Below the pieces are notes generated by a model. That model searched no databases and was not told where the DNA came from. It saw nothing but the letters and a program-made list of their open reading frames with translations. From CAZMCH01 sp964564735 (GTDB lineage Bacteria; Poribacteria; DTPJ01), in assembly GCA_964564735.1 (NCBI GenBank), contig CAZMCH010000016.1:1-59217 (forward strand): a DNA stretch of 59,217 nucleotides, in the 5' to 3' direction. Position 1 is the stretch's first letter, and the number at the start of each line of letters is the position of its first letter. Below are positions 43,499 to 52,077 of this stretch, one piece after another. A program made the position numbers and the translations under genes.

Positions 43499-44444
43499 CT
43501 CTAGCCTTGCCCAATCTTAATTTGATATAGCTGTCATACCTTTGTTTAGTTATCTTTCCCTGCTCAACAGCTTTTTTTATTGCGCATTCGGGCTCAGTTA
43601 TATGCGAGCAATCATAAAATCTGCATTTGCTAATAAAGGGCTTCATCTCACGAAAATACTGAGCAAGTTCAGACTGCCAAACATCCCACAGACCAACTTC
43701 ACGTATTCCGGGCGTATCGATAACATATCCTCCAAAATCTAGTTCGTATAACTGCGTACTTGTGGTTGTATGCCTTCCCCTCTTTGTTTTTGATCCAACC
43801 TCGCCTGTTTTAAGGACAAGATTAGGCTGAATAGCATTTAACAAGGTGCTTTTTCCTGTACCAGAATGACCAATTAACGCAGACATTTTGCCCTTCATTA
43901 TATCAATGACATCATCAGTTCCAATCTTGTTTAATGCGCTGATATATAGAATCTTATAACCGATTTCATTATAAATCTGAGTCTCGGAATATAGCTTGCT
44001 CTTTTCCTTCTCGTTTAGAAGATCAATCTTATTGATAATAACAACTGGTTCAATATTTCCTGCTTCTGCAACGATAAGTAGCCTATCGAGAAGGCGCGGC
44101 TTAAAAGCAGGCATTTTTGCAGACATAATCATAATCATATAGTCAGCATTTGCAACGATTATTTGCTCTAGCGGCACAGTTCCTGTAGCCATGCGTGAAA
44201 TTTTAGATTTTCGAGGTGATATTTCCTCAATTGCACCTTTATCGCCTTCTGATATAGTGATCATTACATTATCACCAACTGCTATTGGATCAGTATAGAG
44301 GTAATGATTCCCGTTCATCAGTTCACGCTTAACTTTTTTTCTGAGAGTGCATTCAAATATTCCTTCTAGTGTTTGGACGTAATATATACTTGCCTGCGCC
44401 CTTATTATAATACCTTTTAAAGTTTCGTCTTTTATTTCATCCAT
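43485..44444 (-). CDS. rsgA: Ribosome small subunit-dependent GTPase A
   Basis: The 319-residue circularly permuted GTPase assists maturation of the 30S ribosomal subunit. An N-terminal OB domain is followed by the permuted G motifs: NKID (138-141) before the P-loop GHSGTGKST (192-200) and DTPG (243-246). The C-terminal zinc site CRFYDCSHITEPEC has Cys274, Cys279, His281 and Cys287. Its stop overlaps the CCA-type gene by 14 bases. It starts three bases after the sugar isomerase gene, so the three genes form one unit. Confidence 0.95.
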   Translation of the reverse strand: MDEIKDETLKGIIIRAQASIYYVQTLEGIFECTLRKKVKRELMNGNHYLYTDPIAVGDNVMITISEGDKGAIEEISPRKSKISRMATGTVPLEQIIVANADYMIMIMSAKMPAFKPRLLDRLLIVAEAGNIEPVVIINKIDLLNEKEKSKLYSETQIYNEIGYKILYISALNKIGTDDVIDIMKGKMSALIGHSGTGKSTLLNAIQPNLVLKTGEVGSKTKRGRHTTTSTQLYELDFGGYVIDTPGIREVGLWDVWQSELAQYFREMKPFISKCRFYDCSHITEPECAIKKAVEQGKITKQRYDSYIKLRLGKARDDSE

Positions 44445-44447
44445 AAA

Positions 44448-45215
44448 TTATTTTCCAAGTTTCTTTGTAAAAATTAAGTTTATTATTGCAGAAGATTTTG
44501 GATCATCTCCACTAGGTGTTTCAAGAACCATATAATCATCATAGCCAATATCACGAATGGCATTGCTTATCCCATTAAAATCAACTTTGCCTTCGCCTAG
44601 CATCTTATTTTCAGTGTCTTTGACATGGATCATACAGATTTTATCACCAAGTTTCCTTACCTCTTCAACAGGATCCTGCCCCCAATGAACCATATTTCCA
44701 AAATCATAATATACTCTTAAACACTTTGAACCAACCTTATCCATAATCATAAGAAGATAATCTGCTGGAAATGTTGATTCTAATCCAAGAATAACATTAT
44801 GTTTTTCTGCTGTTTCCATTATTGCTTTAAAACCATCAACTAGCTTGCCCCATGTCTCATCTGACCAATCTTTGTAATCCATTGGGAACATTGGAGTAAG
44901 TATCCATTTTGTGGAGAGTTGCGGACATATTTCAATGCAATATTTCATCATTTCAATACCCTCAGTACGCTTTGCCTCATCTGACAATGCAGGATGCAAT
45001 CCAGCAAAAACGCCCGGTGATAATGAGCAGACTTCTACACCGCTTTTATCTGATAATCCTTTTAGCTTGTCAACACCACCATCAGTCCAAAGCAACTCGC
45101 TCTTGTAATTTCCACCAATACAGAACTCAATTCCATCTAAGCCAATTTCTTTAGCAACAAAAAATTCATTATCAAGAGGCTCTCTCAACATACCATTGCG
45201 TATCCCGTATTTCAT
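44448..45215 (-). CDS. Sugar phosphate isomerase/epimerase (xylose isomerase-like TIM barrel)
   Basis: The 255-residue TIM barrel has LDGIEFCIGG, VEVCSLSPGVFAGLHP, ILGLESTFPADYL with a metal Glu, YYDFGNMVHWG, ICMIHVKDTE with the metal His and MVLETPSGDD with a further Glu. It belongs to the AP-endonuclease-2 fold family that isomerises or epimerises sugars and inosose. The substrate is unspecified; the many Gfo/Idh/MocA genes nearby would fit inositol or keto-sugar metabolism, which is inference. GGGAGATAAAT precedes the ATG. It is the first gene of the rsgA group and has a promoter upstream. Confidence 0.88.
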   Translation of the reverse strand: MKYGIRNGMLREPLDNEFFVAKEIGLDGIEFCIGGNYKSELLWTDGGVDKLKGLSDKSGVEVCSLSPGVFAGLHPALSDEAKRTEGIEMMKYCIEICPQLSTKWILTPMFPMDYKDWSDETWGKLVDGFKAIMETAEKHNVILGLESTFPADYLLMIMDKVGSKCLRVYYDFGNMVHWGQDPVEEVRKLGDKICMIHVKDTENKMLGEGKVDFNGISNAIRDIGYDDYMVLETPSGDDPKSSAIINLIFTKKLGK

Positions 45216-45270
45216 ATTTATCTCCCATGTTTATTGTATATAAATTCATTGCTAGTAAAACATATATGAA

Positions 45271-45299
45271 AATGTAACTAAAAAATACTCAATTGTCCA
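45271..45299 (-). promoter_or_regulatory. Promoter for the isomerase-rsgA unit
   Basis: On the minus strand TGGACA (45299-45294) and TACATT (45276-45271) are 17 bases apart, about 55 bases upstream of ATG 45215. The first box has one mismatch to consensus and the second has two. Confidence 0.45.
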
Positions 45300-45464
45300 G
45301 ATCAAAAATCAATATTTATGCTATTTATATTATTTCTGAAAATTCTAAAATAAACATGAAAAATAATATAAACTGAGAATCGGACATGAGTTCGGAAAAA
45401 TAAACCTTCCTATGATAAAATATTAAATTATAGAAAAAAAATCGGCTCATGTAATACCAATTGC

Positions 45465-45740
45465 TTATTGAAATATTTCATTAATGGCGTTTATGAAATA
45501 TAAATATGATGTAAGTGATTGAATCACTGTTTGTGATAGACTACATATTACAGATGCTACTCTATCTATCAATGGTTCTAGTTTTACATAGATTTTATTA
45601 GCTATCTCTGCTTTAATAAATTCCAATAAACGTTCTACAGGATTGAGTTCAGGACTATATGCTGGTAAAAAAAGCAATAAAATGTTTGATGGTATCTTTA
45701 GTCTCTTTGTTTTGTGAAAACTACCTCTATCTAACAACAA
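45465..45740 (-). pseudogene. IS630-family transposase, C-terminal remnant
   Basis: The 91-codon fragment contains LLDRGSFHKTKRLKIP, then FLPAYSPELNPVERLLEFI. This is the DDE-domain segment around the second Asp (D in LLDRG) and the third catalytic Glu (PxLNPxE) of IS630-type transposases. An in-frame TAA occurs directly upstream, so the N-terminal two thirds, including the first Asp, are gone. The end ANKIYVKLEPLIDRVAS also fits the family. It is a relic that cannot transpose. No clear terminal inverted repeats remain. Confidence 0.85.
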
Positions 45741-45824
45741 TTATTTTCTATAATCTTCCATATATTGTATCCATCATTGTTGTTGGTTATTTAATTGAGA
45801 ATTTCTGTCTGGGATGTTACTGTA

Positions 45825-46037
45825 TTAATCTGGATGATAATCAATTGAGGTTATTTTCTTTAACACCTTAATCCAAGGTCTTGATGTGTGTTGACCATAT
45901 AAAGCTGGCATTGCCACTTGCTCCATATAGGCATACTTGTAGATAGAAATGTCAAAACTTAAAGTCTGCTCTGTATTTCCATCTAATTTTTCCAGTTGAT
46001 TTCTATTTTTATCTGTTTTTATAATCATAATTGCCAT
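45825..46037 (-). CDS. Small hypothetical protein in the IS scar
   Basis: A 70-codon ORF follows AAGAGAT at plausible spacing and begins MAIMIIKTDKNRNQLEKL. Later segments are KYAYMEQVAMPALYGQHTS and RPWIKVLKKI. I do not recognise it. It lies upstream of the transposase relic on the same strand, so it could be a fragment of an inserted gene rather than a functional one. The remaining DNA of the gap 45216-46229 has an ACATGAG/CTCATGT inverted repeat at 45384-45390 and 45446-45452, plus the sequence at 46091 shared with 707-727. Confidence 0.35.
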   Translation of the reverse strand: MAIMIIKTDKNRNQLEKLDGNTEQTLSFDISIYKYAYMEQVAMPALYGQHTSRPWIKVLKKITSIDYHPD

Positions 46038-46229
46038 ATGTTATATCTCTTTTCTTTTTATTGCTATTAAATACAAAAGAATTATATCATCAGATGGCTT
46101 TTTTCTTTACCCACTAAATTAATAAAGTCTCATTTTCAAGACTATGAAGTTGACTTATAAGAGTGTTTGTAATATCATGATATATGTTTGATCATGATAT
46201 TATATAAAATCTTTTTTGAGGAGAAAAAA

Positions 46230-47258
46230 ATGGCAAATAATAAGACTGAAGTTATTGGTGTTGATCTTGGCGCTGGAACAGCCAAAATAGCAAGCGTTGG
46301 GCGTAATGGATCACTTAAGAGTGAAATTAATATTGTTAAGACAGATGAAGACCCAGAGATATTTATGGAAGATTTAGGAAATGCAATAAAAAAGCTGATG
46401 AATAATAATGTTAAAGCAGTAGGCTTGGGCATACCTTCATGGGATGGTCAAAATGAAGTTATTCAACATTCGCCAAACATGCCTACTTACGAGGGTTTGT
46501 CTGTGTCAAACATTCTGAGAGATAAATTTCCCAAGATAAAGGTCTTTGCTGATAACGATGCAAATGTCGCCGCTGATGGTGAAAGGATTTTTGGCACATG
46601 GGCAAAGGGAACTCTCGTTGCTTTTACTCTTGGTAGTGGAATCGGTGGAGGAGTGATCTTATATATTAAAGAGCTTGACCGATATATTAAATGGCAAGGT
46701 GATACATTCAAAGGTGCAGAACTTGGTCATGTTTCTATACCTGTCCCATCAGGCAGGCAAAGTAGGCTATGCGGTTGTGGTCATATTGATTGTATGGAGG
46801 CACATGCGTCAGCAACTTCTATTCGTGATGAAGGGGCAAAATTGGTATTATCCTCATTATCTCGTGGAAAAAGAAGTCTGATACTTGATAAAATAAAGAC
46901 AGATGAAAATATCAAAGATAAATTGCTTTCAGGCGAACCACAGGAATTAGTGAGATATATTGAGCCGTTGCATGTAAATCTTGCAGCACAAGAAGGCGAT
47001 GAAATTGCTTTAATGCTAGAAGAGCAGACAGCACAAGCTTTGGCTTATGGAATACGCAATGTCGCCCAGATATTTGATCCTGCGGTTATTGTTCTTGCTG
47101 GGGCAATGAGAAGATGGGATAGAATGGTTCAGACAGCTATATTTATTTATAACCATCTTCTTGGTGTTGTTCCTGCAATAAAAGTTGGTGTTTCAAGACT
47201 AGAGAATGCTGGTATTGTTGGAAGTGCTGCACTTGCCTTTGGTTTACTAGATAATTGA
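46230..47258 (+). CDS. ROK-family sugar kinase
   Basis: The 342-residue ASKHA-fold kinase has VIGVDLGAGTAKIA (phosphate 1) and GLGIPSWDG. The catalytic Asp is in ADNDANVA (D110), GSGIGGG lies at 135-141, GAELGHVSI at 163-170, and the zinc-binding motif is CGCGHIDC (181-188). ROK enzymes phosphorylate glucose, fructose or N-acyl-sugars, or act as repressors; there is no N-terminal helix-turn-helix, so this is an enzyme. ATG 46230 was chosen for GAGGAG at seven bases' spacing; the TTG at 46188 lacks one. It starts the operon with the corrinoid-activator gene. Confidence 0.9.
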   Translation: MANNKTEVIGVDLGAGTAKIASVGRNGSLKSEINIVKTDEDPEIFMEDLGNAIKKLMNNNVKAVGLGIPSWDGQNEVIQHSPNMPTYEGLSVSNILRDKFPKIKVFADNDANVAADGERIFGTWAKGTLVAFTLGSGIGGGVILYIKELDRYIKWQGDTFKGAELGHVSIPVPSGRQSRLCGCGHIDCMEAHASATSIRDEGAKLVLSSLSRGKRSLILDKIKTDENIKDKLLSGEPQELVRYIEPLHVNLAAQEGDEIALMLEEQTAQALAYGIRNVAQIFDPAVIVLAGAMRRWDRMVQTAIFIYNHLLGVVPAIKVGVSRLENAGIVGSAALAFGLLDN

Positions 47259-47281
47259 TATAAAACGATAGGAGTTTGAAA

Positions 47282-49135
47282 TTGGCTGAATGTAAAGTTA
47301 AATTTAATCCCGATGGTAAGATTGTTTCTATTGAATCAGGTATGACTATTGCTGAGGCGTCAGACCTAGCAGGTATTACAATTGACTCGCCATGTGCTGG
47401 AAATGGAACTTGCGGAAAATGCAAAGTTATAGTTACGGCGGGAAACCCAGAGCATCCCACAGAAGCAGAGGAAAGATTCTTTTCCGAAGATGAGTTAAAA
47501 GCAGGATACAGATTAGCTTGTCAAACTATTGTAAAATGCAATATGGAAGTTACCATTCCTGAAGATTCAAGAATCAGACCGATCAAGATTCTTTCTGTTG
47601 GGGCTGGGCAAGAGATAGTCCTTCACCCAAATATATCAAAGATATATGTAGAACTTGAGGAACAAACGCTAGCAAGACAAATTTCAGACTTTACTAATAT
47701 TAAAGAGGCAATAAAATCTAATTTTCCCGATGTATGCACTGATCTAAAAGTATTAAGGCAATTACCAAAAATACTTCGTGATTCAAAATTCAGGGTTACT
47801 TTGGTTTTAGATGGAAATAAGCTAGTCGGTGTCGAAGCAGGTGACACCACAAACAAAAATTATGGCATTGCAGTTGATATTGGAACAACAACGGTTGTAA
47901 GCACTGTTGTCGATCTAAATACTGGCAAGGAAATATCTGTTGCTTCTGCTCTCAATACACAGGCTACTCATGGCGCAGATGTCATATCAAGAATAAACTA
48001 TACAGTTGAAGAAAATGACGGACTTGCGGAACTTAGCGATAGAATTATCGATGTTATCAAACAGATAAGTGAATATGCCTGTGCAGAAGCTCACGTCAGC
48101 ATGAAAGATATATATGAGGTAACTGTTGTAGGTAATACTACAATGACTCATCTTTTCCTGAAAGTTCCTGTCCGTAATCTGGCTTTGTTGCCTTATGTCG
48201 GTGTATTTAGTGACCCTGTTGATGTTAAAGCTTCTGACTTGGGATTTAGCTTTAATCCTGACGCTAATGTCTATGTTTTACCCAATATTGCTGGTTTTGT
48301 TGGGGCAGATACCGTTGGTGTTATCTTGGCTTCCGCATTAAACAGAAGTGAGACAATAAAATTAGCAATAGATATAGGAACAAATGGGGAAGTTGCTCTA
48401 GGGTCAAAAGAAAGGCTATTGACATGCTCAACTGCTGCTGGTCCTGCATTTGAAGGGGCAATGATAACATACGGCATGAGAGGAGCGCCCGGAGCTATTG
48501 AGAGAGTTGATTTAAAAGACAAGCCCATTATACAGGTGATTGGTGGAGGCAAACCGATTGGAATATGCGGATCGGGACTTATTGATGTTGTTGCTGAAAT
48601 GCTAAGGCTTGGGATTGTTGATGAAACAGGGAGAATGACTAATCCAGATGATCTTAATATATCACCCGAATTAAAGAAATATATTCGCAAAAATGATGAA
48701 TACGGTCCTCATCTTGTCCTTTTCGAGCAAGATGGGCATGAAGTAGCTATAACCCAAAAGGATGTCCGCCAAGTGCAATTAGCAAAAGGCGCTATAAAGG
48801 CTGGTATTGAGATTATGATGAATAAGCTAGGCATCAAACTAGATGATATTTCAGAAGTGCTGATGGCTGGTGCTTTTGGTAATTACATAAAAAAAGAAAA
48901 TGCTATAAGACTCGGATTGATACCTAATTTTCCGCTTGATAAAGTGAAATTCATTGGTAATGCAGCCGCAGCAGGCGCAAAAATGGCTTTAATGTCAAAG
49001 GAAGCAAGAGAAGAAGGCATACGCATTGCACGTTTTGCTGAATATATTGAGTTGGCAACTGATCCAAATTTTCAGAATGAATTTATGGATGCAATGACTT
49101 TTCCAACAGATTCAGAACTTACATTTTTATCATGA
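47282..49135 (+). CDS. RACo-type corrinoid activation protein with N-terminal 2Fe-2S domain
   Basis: The 617-residue protein starts with a plant-type ferredoxin domain whose four cysteines are C38, C44 and C47 in CAGNGTCGKC plus C80 in RLACQT. A middle region is followed by a large ASKHA domain (DUF4445 type): YGIAVDIGTTTVVST, VVGNTTMTHLFL, AIDIGTNGEVALG, AAGPAFEGAMI and GICGSGLIDVVAEM. Known relatives reductively reactivate Co(II) corrinoid proteins of methyltransferase systems at the cost of ATP. It begins with TTG 47282, with GGAG seven bases upstream. Its last bases overlap the ATG of the RecQ-like gene (ATGA). UroD-like proteins elsewhere in the window could belong to the same methyl-transfer system. 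Confidence 0.9.
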   Translation: MAECKVKFNPDGKIVSIESGMTIAEASDLAGITIDSPCAGNGTCGKCKVIVTAGNPEHPTEAEERFFSEDELKAGYRLACQTIVKCNMEVTIPEDSRIRPIKILSVGAGQEIVLHPNISKIYVELEEQTLARQISDFTNIKEAIKSNFPDVCTDLKVLRQLPKILRDSKFRVTLVLDGNKLVGVEAGDTTNKNYGIAVDIGTTTVVSTVVDLNTGKEISVASALNTQATHGADVISRINYTVEENDGLAELSDRIIDVIKQISEYACAEAHVSMKDIYEVTVVGNTTMTHLFLKVPVRNLALLPYVGVFSDPVDVKASDLGFSFNPDANVYVLPNIAGFVGADTVGVILASALNRSETIKLAIDIGTNGEVALGSKERLLTCSTAAGPAFEGAMITYGMRGAPGAIERVDLKDKPIIQVIGGGKPIGICGSGLIDVVAEMLRLGIVDETGRMTNPDDLNISPELKKYIRKNDEYGPHLVLFEQDGHEVAITQKDVRQVQLAKGAIKAGIEIMMNKLGIKLDDISEVLMAGAFGNYIKKENAIRLGLIPNFPLDKVKFIGNAAAAGAKMALMSKEAREEGIRIARFAEYIELATDPNFQNEFMDAMTFPTDSELTFLS

Positions 49136-51615
49136 ATCTTACCAGAGAAGACTTATACTGGCTTTTAAAACTTCATTTTGATATTGATGATCTACCACTC
49201 GAACAAATTGAGGTTATCAATCATGTTCTATCTGGTAAAGATACTTTGGTAATAAAAGGTCATGTAGCAGATTACCATATCTGCTACATGCTTCCTACCA
49301 TTGTTATTGATGGTATTTCCATTTTGGTATCAAGAGATGCCAATCTGAACAGCGAAAAGCTTCCAGTTCCATCGGTTTATCTCAAACGTTCTATGACAAA
49401 TGACCATTTTCAGCGATACCTTGCAGAAATTATTAATGGAAAATATAAGCTAATTCAGGTTGAGCCTGAGTTATTTCAGAATAGAAATTTTCTTTTGGCT
49501 TTAAGCAAAATATCAGTCTCATTATTTGTCATTGACGAAGCACAATGTTTATCAAAGCTAAGGCATGATTTTAATTACGCATATCTGAATATTTCCAGAG
49601 CTATATTGGATATTGATCCAACTCCCACCATTCTAACATTTGCAAATACATATAGAGATGACATCCAAAAAAGTGTAATTGCCCAATTACAGATGGAAGC
49701 TACTGAAATAATCAATATTGGACATAATTTTCCTGATTTATCCCTTGAGGTAATAAAACTGAAATCTAACAAAGACAAATTAGCATATATTCGCCAATTG
49801 GCTGAAAATATGTCTGGTCAGGGTATTATCTTTGCCAATCAGCGTAATTTTGTTAATGAAATAAAGAGCAATCTGGAGGAAATTATACCAGAAATAGAGG
49901 AATATTATGGCAGTTTAGAAATTGATAGGAAGTTTAAGATAGAAAGGGATTTTCAGAGCAAAAAACTTAAAGCTATAGTTTCGACAAATCGTTATTATTC
50001 AGAAATACCAAAATGTAATATTGACTATATAATTCATGCGGATTTGCCCGAAGGAATAGAAATCTATTATGATCAGATTAGCAAATTCACAAAACAAGAC
50101 CAGCTTTTGAGGTGTTATCTTCTTTATTCTCCTTCTGATAGAGAATATCATCAGATAATAATTGAGAAAAGCAATACTTCATCAGTTGATATTTGGCGTT
50201 TGAGTGATACTCTAAAAAAATATACAAAAGAACCAAAACAAAAAAATGAATTGTCAAAAAAGAAAATCTCACCTAGAGAATGGCTTGATAATCATTATAA
50301 TAATCTAATGCCAAGAGCAAAAAAAGAACTCGATAGATTAAAAGATATATATGATAATTTGAATGATCAGGACAAAAATCCATGTTCATTAGATGAGTAT
50401 AACAAATACCTTGATAGCGATCATTGGAGAAATTTTGCTAAATCCATCCTTGAGAATAATAAAAGCTGTTATGTATGCAATGCAAAATCTGAACATATAC
50501 ATCATTTGCATTATAGAAATTTTCGAAAGGAAAATCCTGATGACGTTGTCGCATTATGCCCAAAATGTCACTGCTATATACATCCCGATAATCCAATGAC
50601 ATCAAATATATCTGCTGAAAACATTGATCAAGAGTATCAGCAATATAGGCTATTCAGAGAAAGTAAGCCTGATTTGGGACACCGTTTGTTTATAGAAGCT
50701 AATCAGCTTGAGCTAGATTCGGGTCTTAATAGAAGCGGGCTTCATTTTGCCCTTTCAGAAATGCAGAATGCTGGTATGCTGGATATTTTACCTGATTGTT
50801 CTCTAACAGCAAAAGTAAGTATTATTGCATCAAGAGGGGAACTTATCTCATATATTAATGATGATACTTCAAAATTGCTGATTGAATGGCTAATGACAAA
50901 TCTGGAAGCGAATGAGCAAAAAGATATTAATATTAGAAATATCAGTTATGAAATATCATGCTATATGGATGATATTGAAAATGTTTTATTGGATTTGAGC
51001 TATAATAAGGCTATTTCATATAAGCCACAACGTAAGGTTATGGTATTAAATATCTATGATCTTGATATTGGGCATGAGGAAAGCACTTTTGAAAAAATCA
51101 AAGGTGAAAGATATGGTTCACTTAGGGCTTTAATTGAGTATATAAATACAAAAGAATGTCGCAAAAAATTTATGAATCAATATATTATCGGAAGTATTAT
51201 TGAAAAATGTGGTAAATGTGATAATTGCGGGTCTGTTTTATCTGAATCAACGGAAAATCATAAAAAAGCAGATAATAAGACACAAAAAGAAGCTTATATC
51301 TCTGAAAGTGAACAAATATCTATTATAATACTTAATTGTGCAGAAAAGATCGATGGTATGCTAAGCCGGCGTGATATGATGAAAATGCTGATGGGGCAAG
51401 AATCTAAAAGAATAAGCAAATATGGTTTCGATCATGTTGTAGAATTTGGATCACTATCAAATATGAATAAGAAAGAAATTATCAATGCTATCGATGAACT
51501 TCTGGAATTAGGTTGTTTACAGATAACAAGCCTTTTCTTTCCAATGGTTCAATTGGCGGATTCAGGTAGGCGAAGGCTTAGAAAGAAACAAGGTGTTAAA
51601 GATGAAACGCTATAA
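49132..51615 (+). CDS. RecQ-like protein with lost ATPase motifs and an inserted HNH nuclease domain
   Basis: The 827-residue protein aligns by eye with RecQ through the helicase core: EQIEVINHVLSGKDTLVI, then DEAQCLSKLRHDFNYAYL (motif II, 135-152), QGIIFANQR and AIVSTNRYY. Walker A is replaced by GHVADYHICY (43-52), where RecQ has TGxGKSxCY, and motif VI (normally QETGRAGRDG) is DQISKFTKQD (314-323). Both lack the key Lys and Arg, so ATP hydrolysis looks lost. Between about 365 and 500 sits an intact HNH domain: CYVC (446-449), HIHHLHYRN (455-463) and CPKCHCYIH (476-484). The RecQ zinc site is kept exactly (Cys676, Cys693, Cys696, Cys699; gaps 17, 3, 3 as in E. coli RecQ). A C-terminal winged-helix-like region follows. 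It overlaps the genes on both sides. Confidence 0.85.
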   Translation: MNLTREDLYWLLKLHFDIDDLPLEQIEVINHVLSGKDTLVIKGHVADYHICYMLPTIVIDGISILVSRDANLNSEKLPVPSVYLKRSMTNDHFQRYLAEIINGKYKLIQVEPELFQNRNFLLALSKISVSLFVIDEAQCLSKLRHDFNYAYLNISRAILDIDPTPTILTFANTYRDDIQKSVIAQLQMEATEIINIGHNFPDLSLEVIKLKSNKDKLAYIRQLAENMSGQGIIFANQRNFVNEIKSNLEEIIPEIEEYYGSLEIDRKFKIERDFQSKKLKAIVSTNRYYSEIPKCNIDYIIHADLPEGIEIYYDQISKFTKQDQLLRCYLLYSPSDREYHQIIIEKSNTSSVDIWRLSDTLKKYTKEPKQKNELSKKKISPREWLDNHYNNLMPRAKKELDRLKDIYDNLNDQDKNPCSLDEYNKYLDSDHWRNFAKSILENNKSCYVCNAKSEHIHHLHYRNFRKENPDDVVALCPKCHCYIHPDNPMTSNISAENIDQEYQQYRLFRESKPDLGHRLFIEANQLELDSGLNRSGLHFALSEMQNAGMLDILPDCSLTAKVSIIASRGELISYINDDTSKLLIEWLMTNLEANEQKDINIRNISYEISCYMDDIENVLLDLSYNKAISYKPQRKVMVLNIYDLDIGHEESTFEKIKGERYGSLRALIEYINTKECRKKFMNQYIIGSIIEKCGKCDNCGSVLSESTENHKKADNKTQKEAYISESEQISIIILNCAEKIDGMLSRRDMMKMLMGQESKRISKYGFDHVVEFGSLSNMNKKEIINAIDELLELGCLQITSLFFPMVQLADSGRRRLRKKQGVKDETL
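49261..49290. repeat. Perfect 12-bp inverted repeat at the Walker A site
   Basis: CATGTAGCAGAT (49261-49272), the loop TACCAT (49273-49278) and ATCTGCTACATG (49279-49290) form a perfect stem. It encodes residues 44-53 of the RecQ-like protein. The right arm encodes the ICYM that continues the normal RecQ sequence (CYxLP), and the left arm replaces the GxGKS codons. Confidence 0.9.
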
Positions 51616-52018
51616 ATTAATAGATCATACTGCGGATATTGGTATAATAGCTTATGGTAAAGACCTTCAGGAAACATTCTCCAATTCTGCCTATGCTATG
51701 TTTGATATATTAACGGATGCGGATAAAATAGATGTAAAAGAGAGTTTTGAGATACAGATAAAAGCAAGCAATCAGGAGGAACTTCTCAGGAATTGGCTTT
51801 CTGAATTGCTTTTTCGACATGAAATTGAGCGGATTTTATGTGGAAAATACGAGATAAAAAGGCTTGATGATCAGAATCTCGATGCGGTTGTTTTTTATGA
51901 AAAGATAGATAGATCAAGGCATGAAATCAAGACGGAAATAAAGAATGTTACATATCATCAATTAGAGATCAAGAAGCATAAAAAGGGATATTCCGCCCAA
52001 GTCATATTTGATCTTTAG
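51602..52018 (+). CDS. Archease
   Basis: The 138-residue protein is a typical archease: YKLIDHTADIGIIAYGK at the N-terminus (metal-binding D8 and D12), NSAYAMFDILTDADKI and LLRNWLSELLFRHEIE. KNVTYHQLEIKKHKKGYSA and a final VIFDL with the conserved Asp follow. Archease stimulates the RNA ligase RtcB by promoting its guanylylation and multiple turnover, and it also acts in tRNA splicing. rtcB is not in the window. ATG 51602 has AAGG at good spacing; it overlaps the RecQ-like gene by 14 bases, so the two are co-translated. The link between an RNA-ligase cofactor and an HNH protein is the reason to look closer. Confidence 0.93.
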   Translation: MKRYKLIDHTADIGIIAYGKDLQETFSNSAYAMFDILTDADKIDVKESFEIQIKASNQEELLRNWLSELLFRHEIERILCGKYEIKRLDDQNLDAVVFYEKIDRSRHEIKTEIKNVTYHQLEIKKHKKGYSAQVIFDL

Positions 52019-52077
52019 ATTTAAAAAATCCTTCCAAATCCTCCTCTAGATAGAAAAAAGAGACTTTAACCTTCTAT

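Noticed and set aside
48271..48690. A 139-codon minus-strand ORF antisense to the corrinoid activator
   Set aside because: The sense strand encodes conserved ASKHA motifs over the same bases, and there is no ribosome site for the antisense frame.
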